Shown in pieces: positions 1 through 9,564 of a DNA stretch of 64,000 bases. The notes beneath the pieces were generated by a model, which was not told where the DNA came from, did not search any database, and worked only from the letters and a program-made list of their open reading frames with translations. The translations under genes were made by a program, and so were the position numbers. Numbering within the stretch: position 1 is the stretch's first letter; each line of letters begins with the position of its first letter. The DNA lies in NCBI GenBank assembly GCA_050291935.1, contig JBNKKR010000006.1, positions 1 through 64,000 of the forward strand. The letters are read 5' to 3'. This DNA is from Desulfocapsa sp050291935 (GTDB lineage: Bacteria; Desulfobacterota; Desulfobulbia; Desulfobulbales; Desulfocapsaceae).

Positions 1-452
1 CTTATTACGGGCATAAGATATGCTTGACTGGTGGAGTATCGAACCTGATCACGGACTGTGTTGTTTTAGAAGGTAACCCGGCAGACTCTGAATTGACGAT
101 GGAGATGCTCCATCGTCAAAGTGAAATTTATGGCCGCTACCCGTTGAAAGTTGCACTCGATGGAGGCTTTGCCTCAAAAGCCAATCTGAAAAAGGCAAAA
201 GAAGCCATGATAAAAGATGTTTGTTTCTCAAAAGGTCGAGGTCTTACAGAAAAAGATATGTGCCGCAGCAAATACGTCTACAGGAAACTGCGTAATTTTC
301 GTGCTGGAATAGAATCTGGGATCTCATGGTTAAAACGAAGTTTAGGTCTTACCCGTTGCACCTGGAAGGGTTTCGAATCATTTAAGAGTTATGTTTGGTC
401 ATCTATCGTTGCCGCCAACCTGTTGACATTGGCAAGAGTACAACCAGACTAA
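1..452 (+). pseudogene. ISNCY-type transposase, C-terminal part, cut by the left window edge
   Basis: The reading frame is open from the first bases of the window (frame of position 3) and reads YYGHK then LTGGVSNLITDCVV, GNPADS, VALDGGFAS and KLRNFRAGIESGISWLKR before the stop at 450-452. This is the C-terminal half of the DDE transposase type usually called ISNCY; the RNFRAGIE block holds the catalytic Glu region. Nothing shows whether the full gene is intact, because its start lies outside the window, so 'partial' is certain and 'pseudogene' is not. The TTG at 24 is not a real start because the homology continues upstream of it. The gene is unrelated to the signalling genes that follow and marks a mobile-element boundary. 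Confidence 0.75.
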
Positions 453-499
453 CTGGAATTAGTAAAAAAACAAAGATTGTTTTTTAGCCAGACGGTAGA

Positions 500-540
500 G
501 GTGCGCCTAAAAAATGGATTTTTTGCACAATATAGGCACC
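500..540. repeat. Nested inverted repeat in the region downstream of the transposase
   Basis: An outer imperfect pair (GGTGCGCCTA against TAGGCACC) encloses a perfect inner pair AAAAAAT-GG-ATTTTTT. It lies about 50 bases after the transposase stop, where the right end of the insertion sequence would be expected. It may be the element's terminal structure. The left end is outside the window, so the terminal repeat cannot be confirmed. The rest of 453-668 shows no gene. Confidence 0.35.
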
Positions 541-668
541 TTTTCATCCGGCATGAGAAAGAAACAAATGCCCAGCATGGATAAACACCATTATAAGGTT
601 AGGTTGATAAGACATTACATGCGTGAAAGAGGCATTTATGGACAGACACTAACTATAGCAAACAGATA

Positions 669-3600
669 ATGAACTCAACAGAATCACCTCAAAATGATTT
701 TTCTCACTTTTCGCAGATTTTGGGTAATGTTAATGAAGCTGCCTATCTAATTGATGATAAAGCTCGGTTTCATTACGTTAATGCAGCTGCATGTACGATG
801 TTGGGCTACAGCCAGGAAGAACTGCTCAGTCTTACGGTTCATGATATTGATCCAACGTATAAAAAGGAAGAACGGGCGAACCATTGGGAGCATTTACGAC
901 GGCTACGAAGTGTTACCATTGAAACTTTTCATAAGACAAAGAGAGATATAATCTTTCCAGTGGAAATCCACGCAAGTCTTATTCAATTTAGAGAAGATAG
1001 CTACAGTTTAGCTTTGGTGCGCGATATAACCAAGCGAAAAGCCGCAGAGCAAGAGATTAAAGAGCTCAACGCCACTCTGGAGAGAAGAGTCGCAGAGCGT
1101 ACAGATGAACTACAGAAAGCTCTGGCAGAAAATAAGAAGATTAGTGCCTCCCTTGAACAGACAGTTGCAGAACGGACCAAACAATTGGCAGCCAAGGAAA
1201 GGGAGTTTCGCACCCTTGCAGAGAACTCTCCTGACACGATCGCCCGTTATGATAGCTCATGTCGACGAATCTATGCCAACACAACATTTGCCAGGCTGGC
1301 CGGGACGACTCCGGAAAATCTTCTCGGTAAGACGCCGACAAATTATAATCCTTCACCTGATGCTGCTGTATATGAATCAGCGTTAAAAGAGGTGATGGAA
1401 AGTGGCAGAAAAAAAGAAATTGAATATAGCTGGCCTGACGCGCAGGGCAATATGATCACGAGTTTAGTTCTGATTGTACCCGAGTACGATGAAGGAGGAA
1501 AACTGCAAAGCGTTTTGGCTACCGGCAGGGATATCACGGCGTTAAAAGCAACGGAAATAGAGCTGGCAGAGCGTGAGGAAAAGTTCCAAAGTATCTTTCG
1601 ATTGAGTCCTGCGGCCGTTTCCATTAGCTCTTTGGAACGGTTGTGTTATCTGGATGTGAATGATAGTTTTCTTTTTCATACTGGATACAGTCGAGATGAA
1701 GTGCTGGGACATTCCGGTAAGGAACTGAAAATCTTTGCAAACCCAGATGATTATAAGTCCTTTTTTGAGCGGGTGCAAAATAAAGGCTATATCCAGAATT
1801 ATGAATATCCCTTTCGTACCAAGGGTGGTCGTATTGGCTATGCGGTTGTTTTTGCTTCTGTACTAATGTTGGCTGGTGAACGTTGTTTGCTTGCTCACAG
1901 CTATGATATTACGGATCGCAGGCAAAAAGAAGCGTTGCAGCGGGAACGATTGGAGATTGAGGAACGTCTTTCCAAAATAGCGGCCAATGCGCCGGGTGTG
2001 AATTATATTTTCAGATTACGGTCGAATATGAAAATGGCCTGCAGTTACATGGCCCCAGGCATTGAAGAATTAATTGGGGTTTCTGCTGAAAAGGTCATGG
2101 AAACATTTGATGGTATAACCAAGGTTGTATGTCCCAAGGATAAAAAGGAACTGCTGCGACGGTTTATTGTTTCTGGCAAGAAAAGCAGTCCTGTGTCATT
2201 TGAGTTTCGTATTGTCCATTCTATCAATAAGGAAGAACGGTGGATAGAAACCCGGGCAACTCCGGAAAAACAAAAGGATGGGACTCTTTGTTGGTACGGA
2301 TTCTTCCACGATATAACAACAAGGAAAGAAAATGAAAGGACTCTTGCCGAAAGAACGGCACAGATGCAGTCGTTTTTTTCTGCCTTGCCTGATCTTGTCT
2401 GGCTTAAAGATCCCCAGGGAAGACATTTGGCCTGCAACGAGTCGTATGTCCAGTTTTTGAATAGGCCATTGGAAGAGATAATTGATAAAGTCGACCATGA
2501 TCTTCTTCCTCTGCCCCTTGCGAAGCAATGTGAAAAAAGCGATCAAGAGGCGATTAGTGCCGGAGGGCTGACAATCACTAAGGAAAGGATGTCTCGACCA
2601 GATGGCACAGAAATGATTTTTGAGATTCGCAAGAGTCCGATTTATGATGAAAATGGATATCTAAATGCATTGATGGGTATTGGGCGTGATATTACCAGAA
2701 GTGTACAAATGCAGGAAGATCTGGCAAAGCGAGAAGAGGCATTTCGTGCACTGGCCGAGAACTCTCCTGATTCGATCACCAGATTTGATTTAGAGTGTCG
2801 GCGGACCTATGTAAATCCCACCTTTGAGCGACTTTGTGGCACTTCAAGCGAAAAAGTGTTGGGGAGAAAGCCATCTCAATCAACTCCTGTTGCGGATAGC
2901 TGTTCTATTCAATTTGAGAAAAACTTAAATAAAGTTATACGAAGTGGAGAAGGAATGACCATGGAGGTGGAGTACGTCAAGGCTTCCATGGAAAAAGGAT
3001 TCGGGCACCTGAATATAGTCCCGGAGTTTGGTGAAGATGGTAAGGTAATCAGTGTCCTTTCCGTGGGCCGGGATATCAGTGAACGAAAACAAAATGAAGA
3101 AAAACTTCGTGAACGGGAGCAGTTTGTTCGGACAATTCTTGATTCGGTGGAAGAAGGTATTGTTGTCGTGGATCCAAGCTTTCACTTCCGGGTCGTTAAT
3201 AAAGCTTTTTGCAATATGGAAGGCAAACGATCGGAGCAAGAGTTGCTTGAAAAGCATTGCTATGAACGCCGTGGTTTTACAAGACCTTGTTTTGAAGAAG
3301 GAGAGGAATGTATTGTACAGCGCTGTTTTGAAACCAGACAGGGGCAGGCAAACGAAATCTTACGTTCTGATCTTGGCAAAGGTATCTACATGGAGGAAAA
3401 GGCCTACCCTTTGACGGATGCTTCCGGGGCAATTGTTGCCGTTATTAAAACACTTGTTGATGTCACTGAAAAAAGACGGTTGGATGAACAGTTGCAGCAG
3501 GTTCGGAAAATGGAGGCCATCGGTATGCTTGCTGGAGGTATTGCCCATGATTTCAATAATATCCTGGCTAGTATTTTCGGTTACTGTGAGCTGGTAATGC

Positions 3601-4652
3601 TGGAAGATGATCTTTCCTCGGAAGTGCGTAAAAACCTCTATTCATTGATTCAGGCGGCCCGTCGAGCCAAAGAGCTGATTCGGCAGATCCTTTCCTTTAG
3701 CAGGCAGACAAGCGAAGAACTTAAACCTGTCCAGCCTGGACCGATCTTTAAAGAGGTGTTGAAGATGCTGCGCTCTTCGTTACCGGCTTCCATCCATATT
3801 GAACAATATCTGGAAGCCAGTGATTTGATCATGGGGGATACCAGCAAACTTCACCAGATTATAATGAATTTGTGCACCAACGCTTTTCAGGCCATGGAAA
3901 AAAATGGTGGTACATTGATGGTTTCGTTAAAACGGATGGCGATTGATGAAAAAAGTGATGTGTTCGCCCAGGGAGTAGCAACGGGTGTATATCTCCAACT
4001 TACCGTCAGTGATACCGGATGTGGTGTTGATCCGGAAAACCTTGGAAAAATTTTTGATCCTTATTTTACCACCAAAGGAAAAACGGAAGGGACGGGATTG
4101 GGACTTGCTGTGGTGGCAGGTGTTGTTGAAAAGTTCAATGGGAAAGTCCTGGTGGATAGTATCCTTGGTGAGGGAACAAGTGTTTGTGTTTATCTGCCTG
4201 TGCTTGAATCAAATACAATGAAACGTATCAATGATGAATTGCGAATAACGGTTCCCCTCTCCTTTGAGAAAAGCAACAGGCATATAGTGGCGGTGGATGA
4301 TGAAAAGGATATGTGCCAAGTGTATAAGAAACTGCTGACGAAGTGTGGATACAAAGTCTCAGTATTTAGCAGTAGTGAAGAGGCGTTAGCAATGATTTCG
4401 CAGGATCCTTCGGAGATTGATCTGTTAGTTACCGACCTTACCATGCCAAACCTTGATGGACTCTCCCTTTGCAGGCGACTGTTTAACGTTCGGGCCTCTC
4501 TGCCAGTGATTCTATGCAGTGGCCATGGTACGGTTGAGAGTGTGAAGCAGGCCATGTCACTTGGTGTTAAAAAATTTCTGCAAAAGCCCTTTCAACAAGA
4601 AGAATTGGTGCGGGCGATTCGTACATTGCTGGATACAACCCCTAAGAGATAA
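669..4652 (+). CDS. Multi-PAS hybrid sensor histidine kinase with C-terminal receiver
   Basis: A 1327-residue protein with no membrane segment, so a cytoplasmic sensor. About seven PAS domains run from residue 10 to 940, with a coiled coil at 130-185 after the first. The last PAS (825-940) is Cys-rich (HCYERRGFTRPC...C...C), which could be redox- or metal-responsive. A histidine kinase core follows (AGGIAHDFNNIL H box near residue 960, then DTGCGVDP and GTGLGLAVV ATP-binding boxes). A receiver ends the protein (VVAVDDEKD, phospho-acceptor in VTDLTMPNLDG, KPF). The ATG at 669 has no clear ribosome site. The stop is 4 bases before the start of the sigma54 regulator, so the two are probably cotranscribed and form a two-component pair. 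Three PAS modules closely resemble those of the GGDEF/EAL protein at 12077. Confidence 0.93.
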   Translation: MNSTESPQNDFSHFSQILGNVNEAAYLIDDKARFHYVNAAACTMLGYSQEELLSLTVHDIDPTYKKEERANHWEHLRRLRSVTIETFHKTKRDIIFPVEIHASLIQFREDSYSLALVRDITKRKAAEQEIKELNATLERRVAERTDELQKALAENKKISASLEQTVAERTKQLAAKEREFRTLAENSPDTIARYDSSCRRIYANTTFARLAGTTPENLLGKTPTNYNPSPDAAVYESALKEVMESGRKKEIEYSWPDAQGNMITSLVLIVPEYDEGGKLQSVLATGRDITALKATEIELAEREEKFQSIFRLSPAAVSISSLERLCYLDVNDSFLFHTGYSRDEVLGHSGKELKIFANPDDYKSFFERVQNKGYIQNYEYPFRTKGGRIGYAVVFASVLMLAGERCLLAHSYDITDRRQKEALQRERLEIEERLSKIAANAPGVNYIFRLRSNMKMACSYMAPGIEELIGVSAEKVMETFDGITKVVCPKDKKELLRRFIVSGKKSSPVSFEFRIVHSINKEERWIETRATPEKQKDGTLCWYGFFHDITTRKENERTLAERTAQMQSFFSALPDLVWLKDPQGRHLACNESYVQFLNRPLEEIIDKVDHDLLPLPLAKQCEKSDQEAISAGGLTITKERMSRPDGTEMIFEIRKSPIYDENGYLNALMGIGRDITRSVQMQEDLAKREEAFRALAENSPDSITRFDLECRRTYVNPTFERLCGTSSEKVLGRKPSQSTPVADSCSIQFEKNLNKVIRSGEGMTMEVEYVKASMEKGFGHLNIVPEFGEDGKVISVLSVGRDISERKQNEEKLREREQFVRTILDSVEEGIVVVDPSFHFRVVNKAFCNMEGKRSEQELLEKHCYERRGFTRPCFEEGEECIVQRCFETRQGQANEILRSDLGKGIYMEEKAYPLTDASGAIVAVIKTLVDVTEKRRLDEQLQQVRKMEAIGMLAGGIAHDFNNILASIFGYCELVMLEDDLSSEVRKNLYSLIQAARRAKELIRQILSFSRQTSEELKPVQPGPIFKEVLKMLRSSLPASIHIEQYLEASDLIMGDTSKLHQIIMNLCTNAFQAMEKNGGTLMVSLKRMAIDEKSDVFAQGVATGVYLQLTVSDTGCGVDPENLGKIFDPYFTTKGKTEGTGLGLAVVAGVVEKFNGKVLVDSILGEGTSVCVYLPVLESNTMKRINDELRITVPLSFEKSNRHIVAVDDEKDMCQVYKKLLTKCGYKVSVFSSSEEALAMISQDPSEIDLLVTDLTMPNLDGLSLCRRLFNVRASLPVILCSGHGTVESVKQAMSLGVKKFLQKPFQQEELVRAIRTLLDTTPKR

Positions 4653-4656
4653 GTGT

Positions 4657-6474
4657 ATGTCGACAATTTTATGTATCGATGATGATCTGGTTTTTTTAAC
4701 TATCCTTAAAAAATATCTGGTGCGTTGGGGGCATGAAGTGATTACTGAGGAGAATAGCACGCGTGGAAGTGCTATTTTGCAATCTGTACAACCGGATCTT
4801 CTTCTCCTGGATTTGAATATGCCGGAAATGGACGGATTTGAGGTCCTAAGTTTTGCCAAAGAAAAGGTTCCCGATTTGCCAATAATCGTCATTTCCGGGG
4901 AAGGAGAGATGGACGATGTTATCCGGGCATTACGTTTAGGCGCCAATGATTATCTCACCAAACCCATTGATCAGTTCACCATCCTGGATTATTCCATCCA
5001 AAATGCGTTAGAGCGTGCTACCTTAATTAAGGAAAATTTACAGTATCAAGAGTCTCTGGAAACAAAGGTGAGGGAACGAACGGCTGAACTACAGACCGCC
5101 TTGCAGACTATAAGGCAAAATGAGAAAAAACTGAAGACGGTTGTTGAAAATTTTGATGGATTGATCTGTCTTTGTGACCATAACTGTCGCATTGCCTATG
5201 CTAATCCAGCTCTTTTGCTCCATTGTGGAAGGGATCTTGTTGGTGATCGATGTGGTGTTGCCTTATTTGGTGATGTGGATTCCTGCCCATTTCTGGATAA
5301 AAAAATGGATACTACTTCAAATGTGTTAGAGTATCAGCATCCTATGGATAAGCGGTGGTATCATATTATTCATACACCGCTGCTGAGTGAGCAGGGAGAA
5401 ATCGTTGAACGTCAGCTTATCTTCTTTGATATAACAGAAAAAAAACAGGCATTATTGGATCTGCAAGCGAGGGGGAAGCTTTTACAGGAGGAGAATAGCA
5501 CCCTGAAAGCCAACCTGCAGGAGCGGTATCGTTTCGGCGATATTATTGGAAAGAGCCACGCCATGCAGCTTGTGTATCAGCGTATCCTACAGACTGCCGA
5601 TTCAGATGCGGGAGTGGTTATCAGCGGAGAATCAGGTACCGGAAAAGAGCTGGTTGCAAGAGCAATACATGGTAGTGGTCCACGCAAAAATGGTCCGTTG
5701 ATCTGTGTGAACTGCGGAGCCATACCGGAAACACTGATTGAAAGTGAATTTTTCGGCCATGTTAAGGGTGCGTTTTCTGGTGCTGTTCGTGAAAAAACAG
5801 GTTTGCTTATGATGGCGGATGGCGGTACGCTCTTTCTTGATGAAATTGGTGAGATTAGCCTGGCAATGCAGACAAAATTGCTTCGTGCTATCGAAGGATA
5901 TGGATTCAGTCAAGTTGGCGGGGATAGAACATTTCGCCCCGATGTACGAATCATTGCAGCCACCAATACTGATTTAACAGAGTTGGTAAAGGCTGGAGAA
6001 ATGCGCCAGGATTTTTTCTTTCGAATTCATGTGATTGCTTTTAATCTCCCACCGTTACGTAAACGACGGGAGGATATTCCTCTGCTTGCCGAACATTTTT
6101 TGGAGCAGCTGTCTGAGGCTGGGGACAGGTCCCTTCTAAATGGCCGGGTTTTGGCAGCACTTATGGATTATGATTGGCCTGGTAATGTTCGTGAACTGCA
6201 GAATACAATTTTGCGCTATCTTAATCTCGGAACCCTTGATTTTTTGGGTTCCCATTTGCTAGGTGATGTCCCTGAATCCGCCTTATGTATGGGTGACACT
6301 GATATCACAAACATGAATTATCGTGAATTTGTCAAAGGGGCAGAGCAGACAATAATTACCACTGCATTAAAGCACCACGGCTGGCATCGTGGCCGGACTG
6401 CAGAAAGCCTCGGCCTTGATCCAAAAACTTTGAGAAAGAAGATCAAAGAATTTGGTTTAGTTAAATCTGCCTGA
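4657..6474 (+). CDS. NtrC-family sigma54-dependent response regulator (REC-PAS-AAA-HTH)
   Basis: A 605-residue protein. The ATG at 4657 is chosen because the receiver (MSTILCIDDD) begins there; an upstream open extension would overlap the kinase gene. Order: receiver (1-120, acceptor in LLLDLNMPEMDG, KPID), coiled linker, PAS (about 160-265), sigma54 AAA+ ATPase (about 305-530; Walker A GESGTGKE near 322, Walker B GGTLFLDEIG, WPGNVRELQN), and a Fis-type helix-turn-helix at the end (RTAESLGLDPKTLRKKI). The sigma54-contacting loop reads GAFSGA instead of GAFTGA. It should open sigma54 promoters on phosphorylation, probably by the kinase just upstream. A sigma54 promoter is present in this window in front of the chemoreceptor at 9565, a plausible but unproven target. 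Confidence 0.93.
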   Translation: MSTILCIDDDLVFLTILKKYLVRWGHEVITEENSTRGSAILQSVQPDLLLLDLNMPEMDGFEVLSFAKEKVPDLPIIVISGEGEMDDVIRALRLGANDYLTKPIDQFTILDYSIQNALERATLIKENLQYQESLETKVRERTAELQTALQTIRQNEKKLKTVVENFDGLICLCDHNCRIAYANPALLLHCGRDLVGDRCGVALFGDVDSCPFLDKKMDTTSNVLEYQHPMDKRWYHIIHTPLLSEQGEIVERQLIFFDITEKKQALLDLQARGKLLQEENSTLKANLQERYRFGDIIGKSHAMQLVYQRILQTADSDAGVVISGESGTGKELVARAIHGSGPRKNGPLICVNCGAIPETLIESEFFGHVKGAFSGAVREKTGLLMMADGGTLFLDEIGEISLAMQTKLLRAIEGYGFSQVGGDRTFRPDVRIIAATNTDLTELVKAGEMRQDFFFRIHVIAFNLPPLRKRREDIPLLAEHFLEQLSEAGDRSLLNGRVLAALMDYDWPGNVRELQNTILRYLNLGTLDFLGSHLLGDVPESALCMGDTDITNMNYREFVKGAEQTIITTALKHHGWHRGRTAESLGLDPKTLRKKIKEFGLVKSA

Positions 6475-6516
6475 AAATGGGAGTCTTTCTCTAGTCTGGG
6501 AATATCTCCCATTTTC
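6473..6516 (+). terminator. Hairpin after the sigma54 regulator
   Basis: An 11-base perfect stem, GAAAATGGGAG (6473-6483) against CTCCCATTTTC (6506-6516), with a loop of 22 bases, overlaps the stop codon and is followed by a T-rich stretch. Probably the end of the kinase-regulator transcript. The long loop lowers confidence. Confidence 0.5.
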
Positions 6517-6750
6517 GTTTTCCTTCCATAGTACGCGTTTGTACCTCAAAGTATTACTTCCTCTTGAGCTATATTTGGTATTTTTTCCCTTTTTTTTTGA
6601 TCTGCGTTGTTTAGTCTTTTTCTCTGTTATTTCATCTTGTTATGCGTTATTGTTTTGTTTGGCATGTTTTGTGTAATAGTTCACCTAACTTCAAGGGCCA
6701 TTTTTATGGTTAAATTGCTTTTCAGTTACCTCTATTACATTGGAGAAGAG

Positions 6751-6948
6751 ATGACAAAAGGAATGTTTGGAAGTGATTTGAAACAACATTGTGGCGTTTT
6801 TAGAGAATATTTGAGTTGGCAGTATGGTGATCGCCGTGGGCCAAGACCAGAACAATGTGAGCAATGTACTCGAGTTTCGTGCTTTTCTCAGAAAGATGAA
6901 GGCTGTGATGCTGACGAGAACGCTTCCCTTAGAGGGGTGTTGAATTGA
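6751..6948 (+). CDS. Small Cys-rich hypothetical protein
   Basis: A 65-residue protein starting MTKGMFGSDLKQHC, with GGAGAAG seven bases before the ATG. The open frame continues upstream through a hydrophobic stretch, but from a TTG with no ribosome site, so that extension is rejected. Five cysteines are visible, including a CEQC pair followed by CF and a later C, with many charged residues. A metal-binding or redox-active small protein is possible; no family was recognised. It lies alone between the sigma54 regulator and the CHASE4 kinase, 48 bases before the latter, and may be cotranscribed with it. Confidence 0.5.
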   Translation: MTKGMFGSDLKQHCGVFREYLSWQYGDRRGPRPEQCEQCTRVSCFSQKDEGCDADENASLRGVLN

Positions 6949-6996
6949 ATTGCAGTGTAATTGCATAGTAGAAAGTTGTCTTAGAATGAAGCATAA

Positions 6997-9300
6997 ATGC
7001 TAATGATGGCAACAAGCAGAGATAAATATGGTGGAGGCAATTCTATTCGGGCATTTATATCCAGTTCTCTGACGGCAAAATTGGTTGGTTTACTGGCGGC
7101 GGCTCTTTTATTGTATGGAGTTGTTGATTTATCCATTCTGCGATTTGCTATTTATCCGCAGTTTGCCAAGATAGAGCGTCGGGAGGCAGGAACTGATCTT
7201 GGGCGCGTAATCAGTGTGCTGGAAAGAGAAATCACCCACCTTGATACCCTCTGTCGTGATTGGGCGTTCTGGGATGATACCTATGAATTTATTCTCACCC
7301 GTTCACCACAGTATGTTAAATCCAATCTTCCCTTAACGACCTTTACCGACAATTGGTTGCATCTTCTTTTTATCCTTAATGATCGTGGAGAGGTGGTCTG
7401 GGGCCGATCTTTTGATCATTCCATTGAAAAAGATCTTCCTCTTCATGAATTTCCCCGTGACGTGGTTAACAATAACCACCCATTATTGGCGCAGGGAGGA
7501 GCATCGGGGCTGATTAACACCGAGTTTGGTCCCATGCTTGTTGCCGCGCGCCCGGTAATGACCAGCGATGGTCGTGGACCATCCAGGGGAACCTTGATAA
7601 TGGGGCGTTTTGTAACCCATGATTTTTTAGAAAAACTGCTTGTTCAGACCGGTGTTAATTTTGACATTACGGATCTTTTGGTTGATGGCGTGAGTGCTTC
7701 TTCTACAAGCAGAAGTATCAGTGAAAATGACAAAACAACACTTCTGCTTACCGGTGCTTTTCCCGGTTTAGGAGAGTATCCGGGGGTCCAAATTACGGTA
7801 AAGAAGGAGCGGGATATTACCAGGGAGGGGGAGTCTGTTTTGCGTTTTGCACTATACTCCTTTCTGGCGGCTGGGGTTGCATTGTTGATCCTTGTCGGTT
7901 GTTTTGTGCGGAATGCCGTTCTGCGTCCTGTTTGTTTGCTGACCGGGCACATGTCTGCGGTGATGGAGACGGACGATTTATCTAAGCGGATTGGTTTTAA
8001 GCGTAATGATGAAATTGGCACCCTTGGAGCGCAATATGACGCAATGCTTTCGCTCCTTACGAGGAACAAACAAGCACTCTTTGAGGATATAGAAAAACGA
8101 AAAGAAGTTGAAAGAGCCCTTCGCGAAAGTGAGGAGCGATATCGAAGAGTGCTGGAAACGGTACCCAGTTCCATTACCATAACCACTGAGCAGGAAGGAC
8201 GTTATCTCGAAGTCAATAAGGCGTTTACCAATCTTTCAGGTTATAGCCGAAAAGAAGTGTTGGGTGCAACTCCTTTTGATTTAAACCTCTTTGTTGATCC
8301 AGATGACAGGGATCGGTTTCTGGATTTGCTAAGACGTGACGGCGAAGTCAACGAACTTGGGATTCAGTATCGCCGGAAGAGTGGTACGGTGGTTGATATG
8401 CTTCTTTCTGCCAGAAGGATCAACTTTAGTGAAACAGAGTGTATTGTGGTTGTGGCCACAGATATTTCTGAAAAGCTTAAACAGGAACAGCATCTTCGTC
8501 AGGCGCAGAAACTGGAAGCCATAGGTACTTTGGCAGGTGGAGTAGCCCATGACTTTAATAATATTCTTACGGGTATTCTTGGTTTTTCACAAATTGCTTT
8601 GTTGCAAATTGGAAATGAATCTGAGGTGCGCGAAAATCTGAAAAAGGTGATTGAAGCATCCCATAGGGCTGGCGATCTGGTGGCGCAGATTTTGGCATTT
8701 AATCGTGAAAGTAAGCAGCAATTTAAGGCGGTAAGAGTTCAGGCTGTTGTGCAGGAAGCGTTAGAGCTTTGCCGGGCCTCCTTGCCTTCTACTGTGCGGG
8801 TTCGGCAGTACGTGCAAACAGATGTGATCGTTATGGGAGATTCTACTCAGGTGCATCAGGTAGTGCTGAATCTTTGTACCAATGCGGGACATGCCATGGG
8901 ACAGGAAGAGGGGGTACTCACGGTTGAACTCAGTGAAGTGTGGTTGGATCACGATTTTCTTAAGCTTTATCCAGCAATATTGCCGGGGAAATTTGCAAAA
9001 CTTTCGGTTTTCGATACGGGTTGTGGTATTGCGTCGAGCGATATGGAGCGCATTTTTGATCCATTTTTTTCCACAAAACAGAAGGGAAAGGGAACAGGTT
9101 TAGGGTTGAGTGTGGTGCATGGCATCGTAAAGGCTCACGGAGGGATGTTGGAAGTGAAGAGTCGTGAGGGACAGGGAACGGAAGTAGTTGTATTTCTCCC
9201 TGCCGGAAGAGGGAAACAGGAACAGAAAATGGGAAAGGCTCCCCTGGCTGTTGGTAACGGTACTGTTACGCCCAGGGAAAAAAAGTCGTTAGCTTGTTGA
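6997..9300 (+). CDS. Membrane histidine kinase with CHASE4, HAMP and PAS
   Basis: A 767-residue sensor. A first membrane helix lies at about 25-50. A periplasmic CHASE4 domain follows, recognisable by its signature around LCRDWAFWDDTYEF. A second helix lies at about 285-305, then HAMP (about 305-360), one PAS (about 375-500), the phospho-acceptor box AGGVAHDFNNIL, and an ATPase core (FDTGCGI, GTGLGLSVVHGIV). There is no receiver and no cognate regulator directly after it, so its partner is unknown; the separate receivers at 15763 and 16280 are candidates. ATGs occur at 6997, 7003 and 7006 and cannot be told apart. The C-terminal 30 residues are a charged tail. Confidence 0.92.
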   Translation: MLMMATSRDKYGGGNSIRAFISSSLTAKLVGLLAAALLLYGVVDLSILRFAIYPQFAKIERREAGTDLGRVISVLEREITHLDTLCRDWAFWDDTYEFILTRSPQYVKSNLPLTTFTDNWLHLLFILNDRGEVVWGRSFDHSIEKDLPLHEFPRDVVNNNHPLLAQGGASGLINTEFGPMLVAARPVMTSDGRGPSRGTLIMGRFVTHDFLEKLLVQTGVNFDITDLLVDGVSASSTSRSISENDKTTLLLTGAFPGLGEYPGVQITVKKERDITREGESVLRFALYSFLAAGVALLILVGCFVRNAVLRPVCLLTGHMSAVMETDDLSKRIGFKRNDEIGTLGAQYDAMLSLLTRNKQALFEDIEKRKEVERALRESEERYRRVLETVPSSITITTEQEGRYLEVNKAFTNLSGYSRKEVLGATPFDLNLFVDPDDRDRFLDLLRRDGEVNELGIQYRRKSGTVVDMLLSARRINFSETECIVVVATDISEKLKQEQHLRQAQKLEAIGTLAGGVAHDFNNILTGILGFSQIALLQIGNESEVRENLKKVIEASHRAGDLVAQILAFNRESKQQFKAVRVQAVVQEALELCRASLPSTVRVRQYVQTDVIVMGDSTQVHQVVLNLCTNAGHAMGQEEGVLTVELSEVWLDHDFLKLYPAILPGKFAKLSVFDTGCGIASSDMERIFDPFFSTKQKGKGTGLGLSVVHGIVKAHGGMLEVKSREGQGTEVVVFLPAGRGKQEQKMGKAPLAVGNGTVTPREKKSLAC

Positions 9301-9398
9301 GCCGTCGGTACTGATTGCTTCTTTTTCTGCATCCCAAATGAAATAAAGCAGTATGGCTCCATTGGCGAGAGAATATATCTTTTCGGGCCTCTTTGGCT

Positions 9399-9418
9399 GG
9401 GTATTTTGTACCCTTTTT
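9399..9418 (+). terminator. Short hairpin plus T-run after the CHASE4 kinase
   Basis: GGGTA (9399-9403) pairs with TACCC (9409-9413) across a five-base loop and is followed by five T. The stem is short. It lies between the kinase stop and the sigma54 promoter of the next gene, where a terminator is expected. Confidence 0.35.
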
Positions 9419-9495
9419 GGGGATATGTTCCCATTGTTTTTCGATGGAAACGTTGTATCTAACGATATTTTATACAGCAATAGAAATCATTCTTG

Positions 9496-9511
9496 TGGCA
9501 TGAGAGTTGCT
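9496..9511 (+). promoter_or_regulatory. Sigma54 (-24/-12) promoter for the chemoreceptor operon
   Basis: TGGCAT-GAGAG-TTGCT matches the consensus TGGCAC-N5-TTGCA at all but two positions and keeps the invariant GG-N10-GC spacing (GG 9497-9498, GC 9509-9510). The ATG of the receptor is 54 bases downstream of the -12 element, a normal leader length. An NtrC-type activator is encoded at 4657. Confidence 0.75.
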
Positions 9512-9564
9512 AGGATAGAGGTTGGTACAGTTTGTAGCTGGTTACTTTTATAGGATTATCTTTG

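Noticed and set aside
6660..6680. Sigma54-like TGGCATGTTTTGTG before the small Cys-rich gene
   Set aside because: The -24 part fits, but GT stands where the invariant GC should be at the -12 position.
6607..6750. Hydrophobic N-terminal extension of the small Cys-rich protein
   Set aside because: It begins at a TTG without a ribosome site, while ATG 6751 has a good one; the region is T-rich, which makes hydrophobic codons by chance.
9353..9553. 66-codon frame between the CHASE4 kinase and the chemoreceptor
   Set aside because: It runs through the probable terminator and the sigma54 promoter and has no ribosome site or recognisable pattern.
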